Shown here one piece after another: positions 30,899 to 44,329 of a stretch of DNA of 64,000 nucleotides. The stretch covers positions 1,058,501 to 1,122,500 of the forward strand of contig JBBPEB010000014.1 in the NCBI GenBank assembly GCA_039096225.1, in the 5' to 3' direction. Numbering within the stretch: position 1 is the stretch's first letter; each line of letters opens with the position of its first letter. Source of the DNA: Blastocystis sp. Blastoise. Lineage: Eukaryota; Sar; Bigyra; Opalinata; Blastocystidae. The translations under genes and the position numbers were made by a program. The notes beneath the pieces are model-generated. The model did not search any database. It saw only the letters and a program-made list of their open reading frames with translations, and was not told the origin of the DNA.

Positions 30899-30971
30899 GG
30901 GGATGTAGCTCAGATGGTAGAGCGCTCGCTTAGCATGCGAGAGGTAAGGGGATCGATGCCCCTCTTCTCCA
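30899..30971 (+). tRNA. tRNA-Ala (anticodon AGC), copy 1
   Basis: A 73-nt cloverleaf begins GGGGATGTAGCTCAGATGGT. The anticodon stem CTCGC/GCGAG encloses loop TTAGCAT, giving anticodon AGC. The acceptor stem carries the G3:U70 wobble pair that marks alanine tRNAs; there is one U:U mismatch at pair 6-67. The T stem is AGGGG/CCCCT and the discriminator base is A. No intron. T-rich sequence (TTTTATTTTATTT) follows and can act as RNA polymerase III terminator. It is identical to the minus-strand copy at 49516-49588. Confidence 0.97.
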
Positions 30972-31192
30972 ATATTTTATTTTATTTGTTTAAATTTAAA
31001 TTCACCAATTCTGTTTTCTATTATATACACACTCATATTAATCTATCTTTAAATATATTGTTTACAAGTTATAATACATATAAATAATTTAACTGTATTT
31101 ACATAAATAGATATAACATAAACACATATGTTTTTAAACTGCCTATCTTTTGTTTTTGACCTGAAAATGTGTTATTCCCAAGGGAATATCCA

Positions 31193-31202
31193 TTTGACAA
31201 TT
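31193..31202 (+). repeat. Target-site duplication, left copy (tttgacaatt)
   Basis: The 10-bp sequence tttgacaatt directly abuts the left terminal inverted repeat and recurs in the same orientation abutting the right one at 44381-44390. Confidence 0.95.
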
Positions 31203-31253
31203 GAGATAATTGACTCAGGACGCTCTAAATTGTAAAACTTGACTCAGGACAGT
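31203..31253 (+). repeat. Left terminal inverted repeat, 51 bp
   Basis: It starts gagataattgactcagga and is the exact reverse complement of 44330-44380. It contains the 12-mer ttgactcaggac twice (31210-31221 and 31239-31250), 29 bp apart, a plausible pair of transposase-binding sites. Confidence 0.97.
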
Positions 31254-34200
31254 GGTCTTCGGTTCATTCTACGAGTGGGGACTTTAAAAATGTTTAAAAA
31301 TAATACTGGGGAAAACTCTATGTTTATTTTTTATTGACTTTTGAAGGGTATTGATGTATTGATGTATATATCTTATATAAGTATCTTTAATATGTATATA
31401 TAGTATAGTATATATAGAAAGAGTGATAAGAATGGTATAAGACGGCATTAACATGGTAAGATGGTAATGGTATTCTATTCTATGGAGTTATGACGTTGTG
31501 TAGTGGCTTTGAATTGCGTTTTTAATGTAGTGGTGAGAATAAGATAGGTATATAAAGAATTAAGTAATTACGATCAATAACCTTAAAATATCTCTATAGG
31601 CTTCTTCTTTATTACGGTCATTCTAGAATGATATACTCTATCATTATATAGGATAGAAAATGAGAATAGTTAGATTCAAAAGAGAATTGGCATCATTGTG
31701 GGTGTTTATGGTTAATTGACTAATAATGTTTTCATATTCAATTAGAATGATGTTCTTGATGCTAATTAATCTATTAAGAAGTTATATATATATATTATGA
31801 ATAAATGGAATTGGATTAGGTGCTGTTATGGGTTAGTTTCTGATTTATCTTATTAATTATGCTAGTATATGTAATTATGGCTATTTATGATTATAGAATA
31901 GTCATATTGGTAATAGTTTATTAGAATTGATCTGGTCAGCATACTATTGGATTCTATGCTATTTGATTGCTATTATACTATTAGAACTCCATTATGATAT
32001 TACTATATATGTTTAATAGATTAAGTATTTAAAAATATGATTATATATGTTGTTTTGTTTAGAATTAATATGTGTAAATAATATAATACACAACAATAAT
32101 ATAACGATACTAAATAGAGTATACTAATAGAAAAATATATATATAAGGTTTTCAGTTATAGAAATAAACACAGAAGAAACTAGGAATATATAAGAAAGAA
32201 GATTTTTAAAACTAAAGAATAAAAAGCGTTTTATAATAATAATAATAATATTAATAATAACTAACTTTATAGAAATTAAAAAGAATAAATATAAAATATG
32301 AATAAGAGCATATTAATAATATATTACGTTTCAATATAGAATGATGTTGAGTAACAATTGTTGTTAAAAAAATATATCTAAGTATAAAGTACAATATATA
32401 CTTTAAATAATATACATAGAATCAATACTAATATCATATATAAAAGAGAGATTACTTCTAGAACTATATATAATGGATATATATAAACCATAAAGTGTGT
32501 AAAATACTCAGAATAATAATATGAATAATGAAGAAAGAAGTATAAGGAGACTCTATATATATCAAGTAGATAGTAATAATATATATTATTTATTGTATAT
32601 AATTATGTATATATCCTAGTATATATATAATAATATATATAGAATAATATATATAGTATATACGTAAATAATAGTTATCTAAATAACAAATAATTACTAT
32701 TATATATATATCAAGTATATAATAAATGCTCATAGTATTTGAAATCAAATTAAAATATAAATAAACCAATTACTATAGACATAACATAATAGAGTATATG
32801 TAATTAAATTATTATATGTATACAATTAATACTCATGACATTATATATAATATAAATATATACTTAAGTAGATACACCAAAAGCACTATAGATATAATTT
32901 AAGTATCAAACATATTATATATTTCTTTAGTAGTATAACCTTATCTATATAAAAATATATTTTATAAACCATATATAATACACAAAGTAGAATATACAAT
33001 GTATATATTAAATATAAAAGTTATTGTATAATAGAAAGAGAATATAGAATAGTACATATAGTATATATATACTATTATATATATTCTATGTTGTATATAT
33101 CTAAACATAAGATTGATTTATCAATATGATAATGAATCATTGAAAACCTATAAAATATTAAAAAGAGAAATATATATAGTATACCTTACAGTTATAGTAT
33201 ATATTGTGTAGATAGATGAATAAAGTAGCAGAGTATAAGCGTATTAATGGTTCTCTTTTCTATTTTACTTTTTCATGTACAATAAACCAGAAAGAGTAAA
33301 AGAAATATAAGTATATTATAATATCTTATCAACGAAGGATAAGCCATATAATACTCAGATCTGATATTTATATATTATTAATTCTATAAAAAGATAAAAT
33401 TAAATATATAATAATATGAAATTAAAATAAAAGTTATAAATAATCAATACAATATAATCTAATAAATATATATATATATATATAATATTAATGTAATAAT
33501 TCTTATATACTATATATTATTTATACATTTTCTAGTGGAACAACTATGTAGACACATACTAAATATACACTCATATTATCTAAACCAGACACAGCATATA
33601 TTCCATGTTGATCACTGACATACTATATAATGATATTACTATCTATATTTTTTATATCAATATCAGTATAGATATAATATATATATATTTAGTATGTATA
33701 ACATATATACTTTCAATATAATCCATGATACTGCTACTATATATTATATACTATATATTAAATTATATTATATTTATATTATTCAAATATATTAATAAAT
33801 AAAGTTAATATTTATATACCTTCAAATGATACTTTTTGTTATTATTTAGAATAAGAATTGAGTTACTATGTGAATCAGGAAGGAAGCCATTATAACTAAT
33901 CTAATAGTGAAATGATATATATAAGTTGAAGAGAGTCGATGAAGATGAGAAAGATATATTTGATTGTATCTATATATAGATAATATATTAATAACATAAA
34001 CAATAAAAGTTTATTGGATAAGAAATTATAATAATATATATATATATATATAATATAGTGACTATATACAATAAATTAATATAGAATAGTATCCTTATAA
34101 ATCTGCTTATAATCACCAGTAACTATATAAGTATATTGTTTAGGATCTATATAATATAATAATATCAATATGATTATATAATAGAATTCTTAAAGCATCA

Positions 34201-36590
34201 AACTTATATAAGTTAATATGGAATAATAATAATATAAATTATTTATATACAATATAGAGTAGTTAAAAAAGGACTTTAAATAGTAGTAGGAAACAATACT
34301 AATCCATAATATATAATCATCTAAGTTTATTCCATTAACACTATATATATAATAGTAAGTACTTAATAAAGATAAAGTATAATATATATATATATATATT
34401 TAGCAAATATTATAAGAATAAATACTATACATATTATGTTATATATAGAGTATATGCTTATATATATATACTTGAATAACCCATTCTTAAATATAAACCT
34501 ATCCTTAAGAATATAGTTAACGTATTCTATACCTATATAATGATATGTAATATATATATATATATAATTATATGAAAAATAATTATAAAAAGAAAAGTAA
34601 ATATATATTGAACTATACAAATAATAATATAGAACATAAGCAATAGACTAGAATAGAATAATATACATAAATATAAGCTTCTCAATATGAATAGGAACAG
34701 AAGGAGAGACTAGTAACTATAGCTATCTTATTGAGTACCTAAGATAGTTCTACTTATTCTGTATATATAAGAAAAACTATAAAACTATATAGAGTATTTA
34801 TATATATATTAATAGATGAAATATGAAAATCTATAATATCTACATAAAAAGATAAGAAAAACTATAGGTATAGGAATAGTAGTCATATATATACCTCTAT
34901 AGGTAATAGAGACAACTGAAGATCTTTCATAATACATAATAAACAAGAGATTATATTCAATTTGAACTATATACATATAATACATGATATATAAATAAGA
35001 AATATACAATGAAAATAGAATTTATAACATTATAAATAATTCAAAGAACTTATTAAAAAGAATTTATATACATAACTATTAACACTGGTGAGAATATAAA
35101 TAGAAAAAAGAAGGCCATTTGTACTATATAGAAACAGCTTTATATATATATATATATATATAAATACGTATAAATACAAAAGTTATATTAAACTAATGTG
35201 CACCAAATATATTAGGTTTTATAATGATTCTTTGAATAGAATAATAGATACCAAATAAATACCACTTCATGTAGTACCATCTCTTCTGAAAGTTTTTCTA
35301 AATATATATATAGATAGATACGAATCATAAAATAATAGATAATTTATTAATAGAGAAGTAATCTAAAATATCTAGAGAATAATTATTACTTTATATAATA
35401 CCTGACTAATCATAAATGTTTTTATATAAATAAATTATAAGCATTCTTAAACAACAAGCAGGTAGAAATATCTATATTTGTATAATATAACCTATATATA
35501 TGTTTAAATATAGATATAAATATCTATAAACTTTAATATAAATATATCTATACATATTAATATAAAAATATTAATAATCTAACCAAAACATGAATATATC
35601 ATCATCTATATATATATATATATACTCTAGTATAATTACTATGAATATTCTAATATATATATACTTTAATATAAATATATATACTTTTATATAAGTAAAT
35701 CTATATATCATTTTACTGCATCTATTTATACATATAGTTTAATATAACTTTATCCATATATATTTTAATATATATATATATATATAAATATCCTTTACTA
35801 CATATATAATTTATTATATCTATATATATATTCTTTAATATTAATTTATACATATACTTTAACATAACTATTCTTATATGTACTTTAATATAACTATATA
35901 CATATATATTTATCTAGATATGTATGTTTTGCTATATAATTTAACTATATATATATTAATATACTATATACATTAATATAAATAAACATTTTTATAACTA
36001 TATACATATATATATAAATATATATATATTTACTTGAATATCACTTTCTCTACACTTAATAGTTTTGTAATTGACTCAATCTATATATATATATACTTTA
36101 GTATAGCTATATATATACTTTGATGTATCTATAAATGATATATTTAAATATAGTTATATAAAAAATTAAATATAAATATATACTATAATATATCTAGAAT
36201 AACTAGAAATGAGTTAAATTTCTAATGTCCTAATCTATTATCTTCCAAATAACAGGAGAGTATATAATTAATATAAGTTGTATCATGTTTCTAAGAAGGA
36301 TAAAAGATTAAAACATATTTATATATAATATATATATATAATAAAATAATAGAAAACACTCTAAAAACTAAATAGAAAGTAAAAAATGACTAAAGAAGAA
36401 TATATATACTTAATATATTGCAATTCATTCTTATTAAAAGATTTAAGAATAATAAATGCCTAACATATGAAGAATACTATAGAAAAAATAAAATATAATA
36501 TAATATTTAAATAAAATAATATTTAAAGAATAAAGCACTTAAAATTAATCATTCAATATATAATATATATATACTTGTTAATAAAATCCA
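31254..36590. other. MULE interior, left 5.3 kb of AT-rich filler
   Basis: Apart from about 250 bp of mixed sequence next to the left TIR, this is TA-rich DNA with scattered short ATATAT runs. No ORF longer than about 85 codons is present and none of those looks coding. I see no nested element or RNA gene. Confidence 0.6.
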
Positions 36591-38010
36591 TTTGTTTACT
36601 AATTCTAACCTCTATAACACCTCTTGACCCAATAATAGTCTGTAATTAGCCAATTGAGAAAAGAAAGTCTTCAATTTCGTAGATTTATAAATTTTTTGTC
36701 TTCTATATAATATAAATACAGTCATGATAAGAAATAAATAACAGAATACCTTTAAAGGCCAAAGTTAATCTGAAATCTGATTTTGTTAACAATATTAAGA
36801 CCTGGAAAGCACTAATTCTTCCAAATGAACCCATTCTGAATTTGCAAGAATCGCTGATCGCTCTATAGAAACAAATTACTTTACAAGATCAATGAAGATT
36901 AGTAAATAAAAATACTTCTGACAGATTCCATCATTAGATATAATATCTCTAAATAAGAAAATATAATAGATATAGAATAAAAATAAATAAATAATGACTT
37001 ACAAGAACAATCTATTTTTTGTATATAATAATTTTTTGTTTTGTGAAAATAGTACATCGAAGCAATCATGTTTAGGTAACTCTCTGGTTAGGGTACAACA
37101 GTTTAGGAAATAAACTTTACCATTCATAATCGTTTTTTGTAAATCTATAATAGAGTTAAATATTTAACTATATTTATATATCTAGCAACATACCCTTTCA
37201 GAATTCATTAATCATAAGCTTCTTCAACAGCATTATGATTTTTGGCAATGTATTCATTTCTATTCTATCTCTATCCTTGCACATCAACTGGAGGTGTCCC
37301 TAACCCTCAATATGTTACATTTCCATGGATCTCAACTTTTCCAATAAATTCACCAGAATGTTTGTAACTAAAGACAATTAAACATAATAAGCAAATAAAA
37401 TATACTATAAATGAGTAGACACATTCAACCAATAATATATTAAGGCTTTTAAAGCACTTTGGGACGACTATTAAATCAAATACAAAATATGAAGTGAAAA
37501 TATTTTAATTTTTGGCTTATTTTTTTTGAAATTCAAGAATTAAGTAAAATATACTATAGTAATTAAACTATTATGTTTAAATTGTAATAAAAATTAATTA
37601 TATATTTTATTATGTCTATTTAGTATAGATCATACCTTCTAGGTCATACTGTCCTTCTTAATTTGTGGATATTGGCTTTCCAAAACACAATTTGGCTTGT
37701 CTGGTATATTTTATTCTCTTTATTATTGCTATCCAGTCTACCAAACATCTACTATAGGATAAACAAACAGATTAACATATTCAATATTCAACATTCTTAA
37801 CAAATCATTTACATGTTGGCAAACAGTCACTCAGAACTACTCTCCAATGGATTTGATCAATTACAAATTACATTTCAAACTGATGTAGCCAATGTTTATG
37901 AAATACTTACACATTGGTTGATTTGGTGAAACTCAAAGATTTCCAAATACAACATTTAATTTGTTAAATGCATTAGATCTTCTATCTTCTTGGATTTAGA
38001 GTATATATTA
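36590..38010. pseudogene. Possible gene remnant in less AT-rich island within MULE
   Basis: This stretch is richer in C and G and less repetitive than its flanks. Short open pieces read plausibly on the plus strand, for example YPCTSTGGVPNPQYVTFPW around 37272-37330, and FQTDVANVYEILTHWL around 37876-37923, but stops break every frame. I cannot identify a family. It may be a captured host fragment or an old element gene. Confidence 0.3.
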
Positions 38011-38699
38011 TTCTTTCTTTTCACTTTTTATCTGCAATCTATTTTTAATTTGTTTTTTTAAGTTGTTATTTTTAATATTATATATTGTATTTTATCTATA
38101 GTATGAGATGAAACGTTTATTATTCACTGGTGTCTTATTTATAGTATATATATTATTATTATTTGTTTAGTATTGTATATATTAATGTACTTGATATATA
38201 TAGTTCTTCATTTATGGTAAAAAAAGACTAATTATAGATAGTATTATATTAAATTATGTAAATAATATTTGAGATAGGATATTGATGGTTTTCTGTGTCG
38301 TTAATATATATATATAATCTTATTTTGTCAAAATATATTAAATGAAAACTTATTCTCTTGTATATATATATATATATATATATTTATTTATGTTCGTTTA
38401 TTGTTATAGAATATTGAATGTTATTGTTTATTGATATATAGGAAGAAAGATTTAAGAATGATGAACTCAACAAGAATAAAAATAATAGGTTATATATATG
38501 GAAAGTATGTAATATAATTTTGAATATAATTATTGAATAAATAAAAAATGTTTATATATATATATATATATAATAAATGAGTATCATAAAAATAGATTTA
38601 AATAAGATATATATGAATAATACTATGATAATTAGTTAAATTAGATACATATTTGTTTATAGTATTAGAGATAATATGGAAAATAATATTGATAAATGA

Positions 38700-38904
38700 T
38701 TAATCAAAACGAGTCATTTTAACCTGGTCTTCAAGTGGTATGGTACGTTTCACATGAGGAACCTTTTTATACTTCTTATTCATAGCCTCTTCTGCCTTTC
38801 TCTTTCGTCTAATAGTGACAGGCTTACCTTTTGACTGCAGAGCATAAAGAGGCTTCAGAATCTTACAACATGGCGTTTGTGACAATATCTCGTTATCAAT
38901 GAAA
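38700..38904 (-). CDS. Isolated basic exon inside MULE (captured 3' exon or element gene)
   Basis: A 205-nt segment is open from a perfect splice acceptor (ctatatag, just right of 38904) to a TAA at 38700. It has clearly non-repetitive, coding-like composition within satellite DNA. It encodes about 67 residues: FIDNEILSQTPCCKILKPLY, then ALQSKGKPVTIRRKRKAEEA, a Lys-rich stretch and an end PLEDQVKMTRFD. The IRRKRK cluster could be a nuclear-localisation signal. There is no ATG at its start, so it is a terminal exon whose upstream exons are not visible nearby. I do not recognise the protein. Capture of a host gene end by the transposon (Pack-MULE behaviour) or an accessory element gene are both possible. 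Confidence 0.5.
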
Positions 38905-38934
38905 CTATATAGTATTAGCTAATAGTATATATAG

Positions 38935-41450
38935 TATGTTTATTATATTTATATATATATATCATATATGGTATAAATGATATAGATGATATATAGATAG
39001 TATATTGATGATAAATAGAAGGAATAAATTATATATAGATAATATAGATAATATAGATAATATAGATAATATAGATTATATAGATAATATAGATAATATA
39101 GATAATATAGATAATATAGATAATATAGATAATATAGATAATATAGATGATATAGATGATAGATGATAGATGATATAGATGATATAGATAATATAGATGA
39201 TATAGATAATATAGATGATATATAGAAGGAATAAATTGTATATATAAATGATATAAGATGATATAGACAATATATATATGATATAGATGATACATAGATG
39301 ATATAGATGATATAGATGATATAGATGATATAGATATAGTGATATAGATGATATAGATGATATATAGATAATATATAGATGATATAGATATAGATAATAT
39401 ATAGATATAGATGATATAGATAGCATATAGATAGTATAGATGATATAGATAATATAGATGCTATAAATGATATAGATGATATAGATGATATAGATGATAT
39501 AGATGATATAAATAATATATAGATAATAAATAGATAATATAGATGATATATAGATGATATATAGATGATATATATAAATAATATAGATAATATAGATAAT
39601 ATAGATGATATAGATGATATAGATGATATAAATAATATATAGATGATATATATAAATAATATAGATAATATAAATGATATAGATGATATATAGATATATA
39701 TAGATGATATATATATGATGTATAGATGATATAGATGATAATATAAATAATATAGATAATATAAATGATATATAGATGATATAAATGATATAGATGATAA
39801 TATATAGAAGAAATAGTACTATATATATGATATATAGATATATAGGATAATATAGATAATATAGATAATATAGATGATAAAAATAATATATAGATGATAT
39901 AGATAATATATTAGGAGGAACAGATAGTATGGATAAATGATATAAGATAATATAGATAATATATAGATAATATATAGATAATATAGATAATATAGATAGT
40001 ATATAATATAGATAATATATAGATAATATACATAATATAGATAGTATATAATATAGATAATATATAGATAATATAGATGGTATATAGATGATAATATATA
40101 GGAATAGATAGTATGTATAGAAGAAATAGATATTATATATAGATTATATAGATGATATAGATTATATAGATGATAAATAGAAGGAATAGATTATATATAT
40201 AGATAATATATAAATGATAAATGGATTACTTATGGAAGAAATAGATGATATATAGATATTATATGGATTCAATATAGATGGAATAGATTATATATGTAAT
40301 GAATAGATAAATGAAGGAATAGATGGTATATAGATAATATATATAGTATATAGATAATATATATAGATAATATATATATGATATATAGTAATATATACAT
40401 AATAATCGGAATAGATAATATAATGAAGAAATATATTATCTATAAAATGAATAAATAATATATATATAATATGTAGATGGTATATAGATGTATATGGATA
40501 TATTGAAATATCGATAATTAATAGAAGGAATAGATGATATATAGATAATAGATAGAAAGAATAAATGATATATATAGTATATAGATAGACATAAATAATA
40601 TATATATATATAATATAATACTATATAAATGATATATAGATAATAGATACAAGTAATAGATAATATATATACGATATATAGATGATACATATATGATTTA
40701 TAGAGGAATAGATTGTAAATAGAATGAATACATGATATATAGATAATATATAAATGGTATATATATGATATATATGATATATAAATGATATATAGATAAT
40801 ATATAGATAAAATATAGATGATATAAAGATGATATATATTGATATTATATATGTGATATATATAGAAGGAATAGATGGTATAAAGATAATATATAGAAGA
40901 AATAGATAATACATAGAATGAATAGATGGTATATAGATAATATATAGAATGAATAGATAATACATAGAATGAATATATGATATATAAATGATATATAGAT
41001 TATATATAAAATATATATAGATAACATATATATAATATATAGAAATTATGTATATGATGTATATAGAATGAATAGATGATATATATATGATATATAAATG
41101 ATACATAAATGGTTATAGGTAATATATATATGACATATAGATAATATATATAATATATAGAAATTATGCATATGATGTATATAGGATGAATCGAAGGTAT
41201 ATAGATAATACATAGAAAGAATAGATCATATATAGATGATATATAGTAATATATAGTAATATATAGATATAGATGGTATATATATAGATAATATATAGAT
41301 GATATATATAGATATTATATATGTGATATATATAGAAGGAATAGATGGTATAAAGATAATATATAGAAGGAATAGATAATACATAGAAGGAATAGATGAT
41401 ATATAAATGATATATATAAATGGTATATATATAATGTATATATAAATTAT
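38935..41450. repeat. 9-bp minisatellite array (ATAGATGAT/ATAGATAAT units)
   Basis: About 2.5 kb consists of tandem and interspersed variants of a 9-bp unit, cleanest at 39040-39130 (ataatatag repeated) and 39290-39500 (atgatatag). Because 9 is a multiple of 3, long spurious reading frames of Ile-Ile-Tyr run through it. The right half is more degenerate and adds longer units with 'agaaggaatagatgg'. Confidence 0.9.
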
Positions 41451-42085
41451 ATGATATATTATATATATATGTAAAATGATATGAGGATATATATAAAGAT
41501 GTAGATGAGTTATATATTGATGTATATGGTCTTTAGATTCATCTGTGATATAATGTTATATATATAATATATATATTCTATATATAGTATATATAGTACT
41601 TATATAGAATATATATGTTATATAGAATATATAAATAGTCCTTATATAGCATATATATATTATATAGAATATATAGTATATATATAACCAATATACATAA
41701 AGATATATATAACTTGTATTATAAAGATGCTAAATTATTATAACTACGAAGAGATATTATTTTTTTATGTAAAACCATTCTATATACTAGTTATATATAT
41801 CTTTATGTATATAGGTTATATCTATACTATATATACTATATATCATATATATATGTTCCATATAAGTACTATATATACTCTATATAATATATATATTCTA
41901 TATAAGTATTATAATATAGAATATATACTATATATACTATATATAGTACTAATATAGAATATATATATTATATATATAACATTATGTCACAAATACATTC
42001 AAAAACCATATACATCAATATATAACTCATCTACATCTTTATATATATCCTTATCATTACATATATATATATATTATATATCATA
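41450..42085. repeat. Imperfect palindrome, two arms of about 270-300 bp
   Basis: The left arm (~41450-41717) is repeated as reverse complement in the right arm (~41784-42085) around a spacer of about 65 bp. Non-trivial matching blocks include aaagatgtagatgagttata with its complement near 42030, and atacataaagatatatataa near the centre with its complement around 41790-41815. The arms differ by scattered substitutions and small indels. Confidence 0.85.
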
Positions 42086-42599
42086 TATATACCTGTAATG
42101 ACAAGAGCTACACTACTGAGACCCATGAAAGACCACAAAGAAGGATTACTGATGGAGATAGAGTTAATAGACTTATGTTACCTACTATCATGGTATACTA
42201 TGATAACAAACGAAGATCCTTAGGTATACTGTGACTATTCAAAGCTATTTCATTATTGGTTTTCTATTTACCAAATAACATGAAGAATACTTAATTATTT
42301 ATATTCATTTTATTAACTACTTCTATTATTAAAACATTATAACTATATAAATTTTCATTAAGTATAATATTAGTAACAGCATAATGAATATAGTTGTAGT
42401 TGATTCTAGGAAATCTCTCTCTTATCCTCTTCTTAGCTTAACCTATAGATATGGTCTTAAATTCTGAATGACTCTTTAATAATTCAGAACAAATGTATCA
42501 TTTAATGGATCAGAGAGCATTAGTTTATATTCTGTTTTTATAAAGACTATATTAATTGTATAAGTAGATTGATCCAATAATGATTAACATTTTTTTATG

Positions 42600-44178
42600 T
42601 CAACAGTATATACAATTTCTGTATTTATTAATAAAGCTTGAATCATATCATTTGCCATATATCTCTTCACTAATATCGTTTTTCTCTTCATCTATATAAT
42701 CTTCATGTTGAATATAATTAATAGAAGCTATATTATTTTTATCTCTATTATTTAGAGTCTGTAGAAGATTATCTATGTATTCTCAACAAGTAATATCATC
42801 TGAAGAAGTAAACACATGGCTTTTATTAATTAATTCTTCTTCATCTTTTGTTAAATTATCATCTATATCTTGTTCTATATATATTTCCTCTACTATGTCA
42901 AAAGTATTTATTTTACTAAAACTTTGATTATTCATTTGTTTCATGAATATTTTTTTCAGATTTTGAGAAGTTTTACATTCTTCTTGAGTTATTGTAATAG
43001 AAGTATAATTAGAATTTATACTATCATTAGTATCATTTGTTTGATTATTGATTGAATCTGATATCATATCTTTATAGTAGTCATATGATGATTCTCTTAT
43101 AGTATTATGTTTAAATAATTCTATATAATCAGCATCATATTTTGAACATTTCTATAAAAATATTATGTTAATAATAATAGTTATTACATTTATTAATTTA
43201 ATAATATATATAACATATATAATATATAATAATATATAATAATATATAATAATATATAGTAATATATAATAATATATAATAATATATAGTAATATATAAT
43301 AATATATAATAATATATAATAATATATAATAATATATAATAATATATAATAATATAAAATATATAAAATTATATATAATAATATAAAATTATATATAATA
43401 ATATATAATAATATAAAATTATATATAATAACATACAATAATATATAATAATATATAATAATATATATAATAATATATAATAATATAAGTAATATATAGT
43501 AATATATAGTAATATATAGTAATATATAGTAATATATAATAATATATAATAATATATAACAATATATAATAGTATTTCTATAATAATATATAACAGTATA
43601 TAATAGTATTTCTATAATAATAAATATAATAATAATAACTATTTTATAAAATACATTTATATCTTGAAAATGATAGTATTCCAGGTGATAACCATCATCG
43701 TAAAAATTATATTGATAGACGCAATTACATTCCTGAATGGGACAACGGTATCTAACAGAGGTTTCCGACACTCTCTCTATTATAACACTTTGACCATTAA
43801 CACTTGAGTAGTAGCGAACAAATATATCTATTTCTTGTCGTGAATGGAACACATCATTAAACCCAAAATGTTTTGAACACGCAATATTTGTTAAAATAAC
43901 ATTGATATAGTCATCATCTTTGTCATAAAACCCATTACAATTGTTTTGAGCTACCCACGACACATAATCAGTAACATAATTGGACGGGACTCGTATAAAA
44001 GATGCTTTCGTTAAAGGATTTATTACTCTGGTGTCTTTTGATCGTTTCTAAAAGGTTTATTGACTAAATAAAACGTTCTGACAGTAATCATATTGTGAAT
44101 CTGTTTGATAAACTTATTAAAATTCATACTTTGAACTCTGTCAACTATTGCATTATAAATCTCGTCATAAGACTCCAT
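42600..44178 (-). pseudogene. MULE-derived MuDR/FLYWCH-like zinc-finger protein, disrupted
   Basis: A start at 44178 (MESYDEIYNAIVDRVQ...) runs to about 44035. Coding then continues in another frame (NPLTKASFIRVPSNYVTDYV, then SWVAQNNCNGFYDKDDD), so a frameshift lies near 44040. The second part contains HSRQEIDIFVRYYSSVNGQS, then VSETSVRYRCPIQECNCVYQ and YHLEYYHF, resembling the Mutator/FAR1/FLYWCH zinc-binding domain ('F.S..E....V..YA..NG......S...R.RC....C.W......H....H'). After an AT-repeat intron (~43660 to 43155) an acidic exon (KCSKYDADYIEL... to ...TSSDDITC) ends in TGA at 42783, beyond which the same frame continues sensibly to ~42640 before another TGA. No DDE catalytic core is recognisable. 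A broken transposase or DNA-binding remnant is the best reading. Confidence 0.6.
43200..43640. repeat. 10-bp tandem array (aatatataat)
   Basis: About 440 bp of near-identical 10-bp units (aatatataat, aatatatagt) fills the presumed intron of the MULE zinc-finger pseudogene. The unit length matches one DNA helical turn. Confidence 0.9.
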
Positions 44179-44329
44179 AACACTCGTCAACAACGTCAAA
44201 TATAGAATAATTAATATAAACAAAGAATTGTGTATTTTTTCCCCTTAATTATTTTCTCTATAATTTACAACAATAAAAACACTGCCATTTTGTCAAGTTT
44301 ATCGCGGTAATAATAGTACTCAAAAATAG

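Noticed and set aside
39029-41106. Several reading frames of 60-160 codons made of Ile, Tyr and Ser
   Set aside because: They are artefacts of a 9-bp tandem repeat, which keeps any frame open; no splice signals or family motifs.
38935-41450. CRISPR-like or centromeric repeat
   Set aside because: Units are 9 bp without unique spacers, and the array is inside a bounded transposon, so neither interpretation is supported.
43193-43650. Hydrophobic Ile/Leu/Tyr extension of the MULE zinc-finger frame
   Set aside because: It is translation of the 10-bp AT array, which is better read as an intron between the zinc-finger exon and the acidic exon starting KCSKYDAD.
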